A model generated the notes under the pieces. The model was given only the letters and a program-made list of their open reading frames with translations, made no database searches and was not told the origin of the DNA. From NCBI GenBank assembly GCA_964512045.1, contig CAZEJK010000268.1:1-6874 (forward strand): a stretch of 6,874 nucleotides of DNA, read 5' to 3'. The position numbers and the translations under genes were made by a program. The stretch is from CAZEJK01 sp964512045. Lineage in GTDB: Bacteria; Acidobacteriota; Thermoanaerobaculia; Thermoanaerobaculales; Sulfomarinibacteraceae. The number at the start of each line of letters is the position of its first letter. The stretch's first letter is position 1. Shown piece by piece: positions 1-3,847 of this stretch.

Positions 1-103
1 CGCGGGACCGGCAGCTTCGAAGCATCACTTTGGTTGCGGCCCGCGGCCGCGTTGGCATGTCGGAACCGACACATCCTCGAGAGCTCGAAGCATGATCGCC
101 GGG

Positions 104-126
104 GGCCGGATGGCCGGGATCCGGCC
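104..126. other. Perfect inverted repeat (hairpin)
   Basis: GGCCGGAT at 104-111 is exactly complementary to ATCCGGCC at 119-126, leaving a 7-base loop. It lies 117 bases before the start codon of paralogue A. No T-run follows on either strand, so it is not a standard intrinsic terminator. It could end an upstream transcript with Rho, bind a regulator, or be chance in GC-rich DNA. It is not found in the leader of paralogue B. Confidence 0.4.
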
Positions 127-159
127 GTCGGGCCGTGGCGATCTGCCATGAGCCCTGCG

Positions 160-243
160 TGTCCGGTTTCAGAGAAGAACAGCGCGATCCCGGGTAACAG
201 CAAAGCCTCCGACACCCTCGGAGTGCCGAAGGAGAGCGCAGAA
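160..243 (+). promoter_or_regulatory. Leader of paralogue A, shared with paralogue B
   Basis: This 84-base stretch aligns with 3762-3847 in front of paralogue B. Both begin TGTCCGGTT, share GAACAGCGC followed by ATCCC, and share CCCTCGGAG just before the ribosome-binding site. The two leaders differ in length by 2 bases, so the reading frame is not kept between them. They therefore look like conserved untranslated DNA rather than coding sequence. The promoter of each gene may lie here or just upstream, but no -35/-10 pair could be assigned confidently. Confidence 0.5.
229..234 (+). promoter_or_regulatory. Ribosome-binding site of paralogue A
   Basis: AAGGAG lies 9 bases before the ATG at 244. 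It lies 24 bases before the other plausible ATG at 259, so it favours the 244 start. The same site and spacing occur before paralogue B, inside a block of 43 identical bases (225-267 versus 3829-3871). Confidence 0.7.
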
Positions 244-3084
244 ATGTGGGGCTGTGACATGAACCGACAGAGGACCAACCATCGACTCGGCGTGCACGCT
301 GTCGTGCTGGCATTGGTGACGTGCGGTGCGGGCGTTGGGCCGGCGGCCGGCCAGGGGATCGACATCAACCAGGGAGGCGACGCGGCGGAGGGACTGGCAC
401 CGGGCCACCTGCGCGTCATCCAGAACCGGCTCGTGTTCGCCGCTGACGACGGCCTGGAGGGACGCGAGCCGTGGGTGAGCAACGGCAGCACCTTCACCGC
501 GCAGCTGGTCGACGTGATGCCGGGACTGGACGGATCCTCTCCCAGGGAGTTCGTCGACCTCGACGGCACCATGCTGTTCGCTGCCACCGGCAGTGTCGGT
601 GGGTGCGAGATCTGGAGGAGCGACCTGACTCCCGGCGACGCCCACCTGGTCGCGGACTCGACTCCAGATGGCATCTGCCCGAGCTTCCTGACGGTGGTCG
701 GGCGCTATGTCTATTACAGCCACGATCACCCCGACTTCGGCTACGAGGTGATGCGGACCGACGGCACCGCCCTCGGGACTGAACGCTTTGACATCAACCC
801 GGGCCCGGCGGGCTCGTACCCTTCGGGGTTCACCGCAGTCGGCGATGTGGTCTACTTCGCAGCCGACAACGGCTCGGACGGGATCGAGCTCCATCGGATT
901 CTGGCGGACGGGACACACGAGCAGGTGATCGACCTGTTTCCGGGTCCGGACAGCTCCAGGCCGTCTGACCTGGTCCACGTTGGAGGATCCACCGTGGTCT
1001 TTCGGGCCAACGACGGCGCCAGCGGCAACGAGCTGTGGCGTACGGATGGCGTGACCACCACCCTGGTGGCGGACATCAACCCGGGGAGCGCCTCGAGCAC
1101 GCCGGCCGAGATGTTCCTGCTGTCCCCAGGAGTGATCGTCTTTCGGGCCTCAGGGTCAGGAACCGGCACCGAGCTCTGGCGCTCCAACGGAGCTACGGCG
1201 AGCCTGGTGAAGGACATTGTCCCCGGCACCCTGGGTTCGCGGCCGGAGCACTTCGCGGCGTGGAACGGGCTGCTCTGGTTCGCCGCCGACGACGGCAGCG
1301 CCACCGGGGAAGATCTGTGGATGAGTGACGGTACTGGCCCGGGCACCTCGCTGGTCGCGGACATCACACCCGATGGCGACTCGAGCATCTCTGGCCTGTA
1401 CCCATTGTCCTCGCGGCTGTTAATCTTCAACGAACCCTTTGGCGGTGACCCCGACGAGCTCTGGACAACCGACGGCACAGAGGCCGGAACTCAGCTCGTG
1501 GCCACCTTCGACAGCATTGACCGCTACGCGGCGGTGGTGAAGGACGGGTTGCTCTACTTCGTCGCCGACGACGGCGTGAGCGGCCGGGAGCTGTGGTCCT
1601 CCGATGGCACGCCGGGCAACACCGCCCCGGTCTGGGACCACGTCGAACCGGGATCGAGACCGTCGAACCTCGTGTGGACCGGCAGCGAGCTGCACTTCGT
1701 CGCCAGCGACGGTGTCAACGGCCGCGAGCTGTGGGCGAGTGACGGGACTGTGCCGGGCACCGCCATGATCGTTGATCTCGAGCCGACCGGCAGTGCCTTC
1801 CCGTACGACACCGACCTGGTGCCCTTCGCCGGTCACACGTACTTCGGCTTCTTCGACCCTGTGCTGGGCCGTGAGCTGTTCCGGACCGACGGCACTCCGG
1901 GCGGAACCGGCATCGTGGTCGATCTCGAGCCCGGCAGCGACTGGAGCGATCCGGTCAGCTTGTTCGCAGGCTCGACCCACATGATATGGAACGCCTACAA
2001 CCCACCGGACAGCGCCTACGAGGTCATGGCGACGGACGGGGTCACCGTCACCCGGCTCGATAGCAATCCAGATGGTGACGACGAGCCCAGTGAGGCCCGA
2101 GGCGCACTCGGGGATCGGATCCTGTTCTCAGCCAGAGGCCCAGGCATCGGTGAGGAGCTGTTCGTCACCGACGGCACGCCGGCGGGCACCGAGCTGATTG
2201 CCGACATCGAGCCGGGCGGATCGTCCTCGCCCGAGCACTTTGGCCACGGCCTTGGACTGGCGTTCTTCCGAGCGACGACGGTCGCCGAGGGCGGCGAGCC
2301 ATGGGTCACCGATGGCGAGGCCGGCGGCACCACGATGCTCGGCGACCTGATCCCCGGTCCGGACGACTCGGACCCGTCGGGCTTCGTCGAGGCTGGAGAT
2401 CAGGTGTTCTTCGTGGCTGATCATCCGGTGGCCGGCACCTCGCTGTGGGTCACGGACGGGACTCCGCTGGGCACCGAGCAGATCTTCGATCTCGACTCCG
2501 GCGGGCCCGAAAGTCCGGGTGGCATGCTCGTACCGCTTGGCGACAGGGTCATGTTCTACGCGCATGACCCGGCGTTCGGCGACGAGCCGATGGTCTCCGA
2601 TGGGACCGTGGCCGGCACCTTCCGCTTGCGGGACATCAACCCGGGGCCGGCGTCATCCAATCCCGATGACGATGAAGAGGAGCTCGCGCCAGTACGGGTC
2701 GGCAACCGGGTGTACTTCATTGCCGACGACGGCATCCACGGCTACGAGCTGTGGGTCACCGACGGCACGCCCGACGGCACCCAGCTGGCGAGGGACGTGA
2801 ATCCGGGCCCATCGGGCTCCAACCTCGGCAACCTGACCGCCGGCGGGCCCTGGACGCTGTTCTTCACGGCCAACGACTCGGTGATCGGTGAGGAGCTGTT
2901 CCGATACTCGCCGCCGGCAGGCGATGTGACCGACGACGGCGCCTTCGACGCCGCCGATCTCGCAGTCACGATCCGGGTGATCACCGATGCCGGCTTCATC
3001 CCTCCCGGCAACCCCGACTGCACCGGCAGCGGAGACCCAATCGACGGCGCCGACCTCACGTGCTTGCTCGATACGATCTACTGA
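244..3084 (+). CDS. Secreted ELWxxDGT-repeat protein with dockerin-like C-terminus (paralogue A)
   Basis: This 946-residue protein is probably exported; its function is unknown. Residues 7-36 look like a signal peptide: a basic start (MNRQRTNHR), a hydrophobic core, then PAAGQG with likely cleavage near AAG-Q. No good lipobox is present (LVTC). Residues 40-74 form half a repeat. Seventeen repeats of 44-54 residues follow, their ELW-type motifs starting at residues 75, 122, 168, 215, 263, 310, 357, 405, 449, 495, 544, 593, 638, 685, 733, 781 and 835. A last ELFRYS at 884 completes the opening half repeat. Canonical examples are ELWSSDGTPGNT and ELWASDGTVPGT. The family is usually predicted to form beta-propeller-like folds. 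Residues 893-946 are dockerin-like, with a first loop D-V-T-D-D-G-A-F-D-A-A-D suited to calcium. The mature protein has only four cysteines (121, 145, 926, 940), probably two disulfides. The start at 244 rests on AAGGAG at 229-234; ATG 259 would give a more typical signal peptide of 941 residues total. No cohesin or enzyme domain is visible. Confidence 0.88.
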   Translation: MWGCDMNRQRTNHRLGVHAVVLALVTCGAGVGPAAGQGIDINQGGDAAEGLAPGHLRVIQNRLVFAADDGLEGREPWVSNGSTFTAQLVDVMPGLDGSSPREFVDLDGTMLFAATGSVGGCEIWRSDLTPGDAHLVADSTPDGICPSFLTVVGRYVYYSHDHPDFGYEVMRTDGTALGTERFDINPGPAGSYPSGFTAVGDVVYFAADNGSDGIELHRILADGTHEQVIDLFPGPDSSRPSDLVHVGGSTVVFRANDGASGNELWRTDGVTTTLVADINPGSASSTPAEMFLLSPGVIVFRASGSGTGTELWRSNGATASLVKDIVPGTLGSRPEHFAAWNGLLWFAADDGSATGEDLWMSDGTGPGTSLVADITPDGDSSISGLYPLSSRLLIFNEPFGGDPDELWTTDGTEAGTQLVATFDSIDRYAAVVKDGLLYFVADDGVSGRELWSSDGTPGNTAPVWDHVEPGSRPSNLVWTGSELHFVASDGVNGRELWASDGTVPGTAMIVDLEPTGSAFPYDTDLVPFAGHTYFGFFDPVLGRELFRTDGTPGGTGIVVDLEPGSDWSDPVSLFAGSTHMIWNAYNPPDSAYEVMATDGVTVTRLDSNPDGDDEPSEARGALGDRILFSARGPGIGEELFVTDGTPAGTELIADIEPGGSSSPEHFGHGLGLAFFRATTVAEGGEPWVTDGEAGGTTMLGDLIPGPDDSDPSGFVEAGDQVFFVADHPVAGTSLWVTDGTPLGTEQIFDLDSGGPESPGGMLVPLGDRVMFYAHDPAFGDEPMVSDGTVAGTFRLRDINPGPASSNPDDDEEELAPVRVGNRVYFIADDGIHGYELWVTDGTPDGTQLARDVNPGPSGSNLGNLTAGGPWTLFFTANDSVIGEELFRYSPPAGDVTDDGAFDAADLAVTIRVITDAGFIPPGNPDCTGSGDPIDGADLTCLLDTIY
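2920..3081 (+). other. Dockerin-like module of paralogue A
   Basis: Residues 893-946 hold two EF-hand-like loops. The first, GDVTDDGAFDAADL, has acidic residues at loop positions 1, 5, 9 and 12, with Thr at position 3 where dockerins usually have Asn or Asp. The second, PDCTGSGDPIDGADL, is one residue too long for the canonical 12-residue loop and is probably degenerate. Both end in the D-L pair that begins the following helix in dockerin type I repeats. Two cysteines (926, 940) flank or sit in the second loop. In non-cellulosomal bacteria such modules are common at the ends of secreted proteins with unknown partners. Confidence 0.65.
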
Positions 3085-3103
3085 GACCTCATCTGAGCGG
3101 TTT

Positions 3104-3120
3104 CCCGCGGTCGGCGCGGG
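3104..3120 (+). terminator. Possible terminator hairpin after paralogue A
   Basis: CCCGCG at 3104-3109 pairs with CGCGGG at 3115-3120 over a 5-base loop, 20 bases after the stop codon. No T-run follows on the + strand, so at best this is a weak or Rho-assisted terminator. The position is suitable but the evidence is thin. Confidence 0.25.
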
Positions 3121-3265
3121 CTCGCGGTTCTCTGATGGGATCTCTCCGCTCGCGGGGGTGCTGCGAAGCGGTGGTGTCGCCTGCGGGGTCGGGTGTGCTC
3201 TGACTGGCGACGGGGGCTCGGTCGAGATGACTCGGCTTCGTCCTCCACCGCCCATCCACCACGGT

Positions 3266-3317
3266 TCCGACGGAGCACGCGGCGGGGTTGCTGTGCGGAA
3301 GTGCTCCGTGTGTCGGA
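3266..3317 (-). terminator. Stem-loop at the 3' end of hicBA
   Basis: CGGAGCAC at 3271-3278 pairs with GTGCTCCG at 3301-3308, and TCCGA at 3266-3270 pairs with TCGGA at 3313-3317. This gives 13 pairs, interrupted by a 4-base bulge (3309-3312), with a 22-base loop. It begins 20 bases beyond the hicA stop codon, as a 3' transcript end would. There is no U-run, so intrinsic termination is not shown; protection of the mRNA end or Rho-dependent termination is also possible. Confidence 0.3.
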
Positions 3318-3337
3318 GAAGGGCGGAGCGGAACACA

Positions 3338-3523
3338 TCAGTCGTCGTGTTCGGTAAGACGTTTGATGATGCGCTTTGCGAGGATCTCGTTGATCTCCCG
3401 ATGACGCGGGACAGGCTCAGCTCGACCGGTCAGCGGGTTGTGGTAGATGTCGTGCTTTCGGCCGTGACGGAGCAGAGCACATCCTGCAGCCTCAAGGCGG
3501 GCAATCAGGTCGCGGCGCTTCAC
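3338..3523 (-). CDS. hicA: HicA family toxin (mRNA interferase)
   Basis: This 61-residue protein matches the small double-stranded-RNA-binding-like fold of HicA toxins, which cut mRNA independently of the ribosome until neutralised by HicB. The visible signature is KRRDLIARLEAAGC, then RHGRKHDIYHNP, then VPRHREINEILAKRI. His24 sits where the HicA catalytic histidine is expected, and Pro39-Arg40-His41 is the conserved PRH segment. Length is normal for the family and the frame is intact, so it is probably functional. The start is GTG at 3523-3521, overlapping the hicB stop by 4 bases (GTGA), which implies translational coupling; a GAGG lies 4 bases upstream within hicB. Antitoxin-first order is a known arrangement in this family. 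Activity is inferred, not shown. Confidence 0.9.
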   Translation of the reverse strand: MKRRDLIARLEAAGCALLRHGRKHDIYHNPLTGRAEPVPRHREINEILAKRIIKRLTEHDD

Positions 3524-3711
3524 ACGACCTCGATCTCTGTCTGACGACGAATCCCCGGGATATCCTCACTCGAGAAGATCTCGTGAAGGTCGCGAAGGTG
3601 CTCTTTCAGGTCGTCGAGATCCTCGCCTTGCGTCCAATGCTCCGGGTAGTCGTTGAGATAGCCGAGATAGCGTCCGTCGGGCTCCTTCCAGTATGTGATG
3701 CTCACCTTCAT
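3520..3711 (-). CDS. hicB: HicB family antitoxin (short form)
   Basis: This 63-residue protein is the likely antitoxin for the adjacent HicA. It shows the short HicB N-terminal fold: a beta strand (KVSITYWKEPDG), then YLGYLNDYPEHWTQG, then an acidic helix (EDLDDLKEHLRDLHEIF). The GYL...P...TQG pattern followed by an amphipathic helix is the family hallmark. It ends after about 63 residues, without the C-terminal helix-turn-helix or ribbon-helix-helix DNA-binding domain of longer HicB proteins. Autoregulation by direct DNA binding is therefore not evident. The ATG at 3711 is the first gene of the operon, 50 bases from the leader of the divergent paralogue B. G+C over 3361-3720 is about 58% by hand count, against about 70% in the neighbours, suggesting separate acquisition. 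Confidence 0.88.
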   Translation of the reverse strand: MKVSITYWKEPDGRYLGYLNDYPEHWTQGEDLDDLKEHLRDLHEIFSSEDIPGIRRQTEIEVV

Positions 3712-3761
3712 GGCGAGATTGTACCTCAGGACGCGCGCTCAGAACCTCTGCGTCGCCCGCA
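3712..3761 (-). promoter_or_regulatory. Candidate hicBA promoter region
   Basis: Read on the minus strand, TACAAT (3723-3718) resembles a sigma-70 -10 box but lies only 6 bases before the hicB ATG, so its use would give an almost leaderless transcript. No good -35 box was found 17 bases upstream. A GAGG (3727-3724) lies 12 bases before the ATG and could be a weak ribosome-binding site; it abuts the -10-like sequence, so both are unlikely to operate together. The region lies between divergent genes and could be co-regulated with paralogue B. Confidence 0.3.
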
Positions 3762-3847
3762 TGTCCGGTTCTGCAGACGAACAGCGCCATCCCAGTCAGA
3801 AGAAGAAGAGCTTCCGAGCCCTCGGAGAGCCGAAGGAGAGCGCAGAA
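3762..3847 (+). promoter_or_regulatory. Leader of paralogue B, with ribosome-binding site
   Basis: These 86 bases are homologous to 160-243. Shared blocks are TGTCCGGTT, GAACAGCGC with ATCCC, CCCTCGGAG, and the final stretch with AAGGAG at 3833-3838, 9 bases before the ATG at 3848. Its middle is purine-rich (AGAAGAAGAAGAG, 3799-3811), unlike copy A. The 2-base length difference from copy A breaks the frame, supporting an untranslated leader. Confidence 0.5.

Larger units (their letters stand above)
1..243. other. Non-coding region upstream of paralogue A
   Basis: No supportable gene lies here. The reading frame of paralogue A stays open back to position 34, but that extension has no ribosome-binding site at its 5' end, encodes low-complexity charged sequence before the signal peptide, and is not conserved in frame with the corresponding region of paralogue B. 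The stretch holds a perfect 8-bp hairpin (104-126) and, from about 160 onward, a block homologous to the leader of paralogue B. A 9-base direct repeat, TCGAAGCAT, occurs at 17-25 and 85-93 and may be chance. No convincing sigma-70 promoter was recognised. Confidence 0.6.
160..3087 (+). repeat. Long direct repeat, copy A
   Basis: This is the first copy of a diverged direct duplication of about 2.9 kb, comprising the leader and the whole repeat-protein gene. Recognisable similarity to copy B begins near TGTCCGGTT and stops at the stop codon. Because individual repeats match by position rather than at random, the whole gene was duplicated after its internal repeats had already diverged. Confidence 0.7.
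3085..3337. other. Intergenic region between paralogue A and hicA
   Basis: These 253 bases separate the convergent ends of paralogue A and hicA. Open frames cross it on both strands, but they read as Arg/Pro/Ser/His-rich sequence typical of unconstrained GC-rich DNA and lack ribosome-binding sites. It contains a short GC hairpin near the end of paralogue A (3104-3120) and a longer interrupted stem-loop next to the hicA stop (3266-3317). It has no counterpart after paralogue B, whose similarity to A stops at the TGA. Confidence 0.6.

Noticed and set aside
17..93. Direct repeat TCGAAGCAT as an operator pair
   Set aside because: Nine bases, no symmetry supporting a binding site, and absent before paralogue B; could be chance.
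34..243. N-terminal extension of paralogue A to the ATG at 34
   Set aside because: It would place 70 charged residues before a normal signal peptide, lacks a ribosome-binding site, and is not kept in frame in the homologous leader of paralogue B.
301..357. Lipoprotein signal peptide (LVTC in A, LVIC in B)
   Set aside because: The residue before Cys is Thr or Ile instead of Gly, Ala or Ser, and a signal peptidase I-type AAG-Q site follows shortly after.
466..2910. CRISPR-like or DNA-level tandem repeat
   Set aside because: The periodicity of about 140 bases reflects degenerate protein repeats within a coding frame; there are no conserved repeats with unique spacers.
2920..3081. Cellulosome component because of the dockerin-like tail
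   Set aside because: No cohesin, carbohydrate-binding or glycosidase domain is present, and the second loop is degenerate; the module is common in non-cellulosomal secreted proteins.
2987..3544. 185-residue plus-strand open frame crossing the end of paralogue A and antisense to hicA
   Set aside because: It overlaps two supported genes, has no ribosome-binding site and reads as unconstrained sequence.
3695..3847. N-terminal extension of paralogue B to 3695
   Set aside because: It overlaps the hicB start codon on the other strand and shares no frame with the leader of paralogue A; AAGGAG before 3848 explains the true start.
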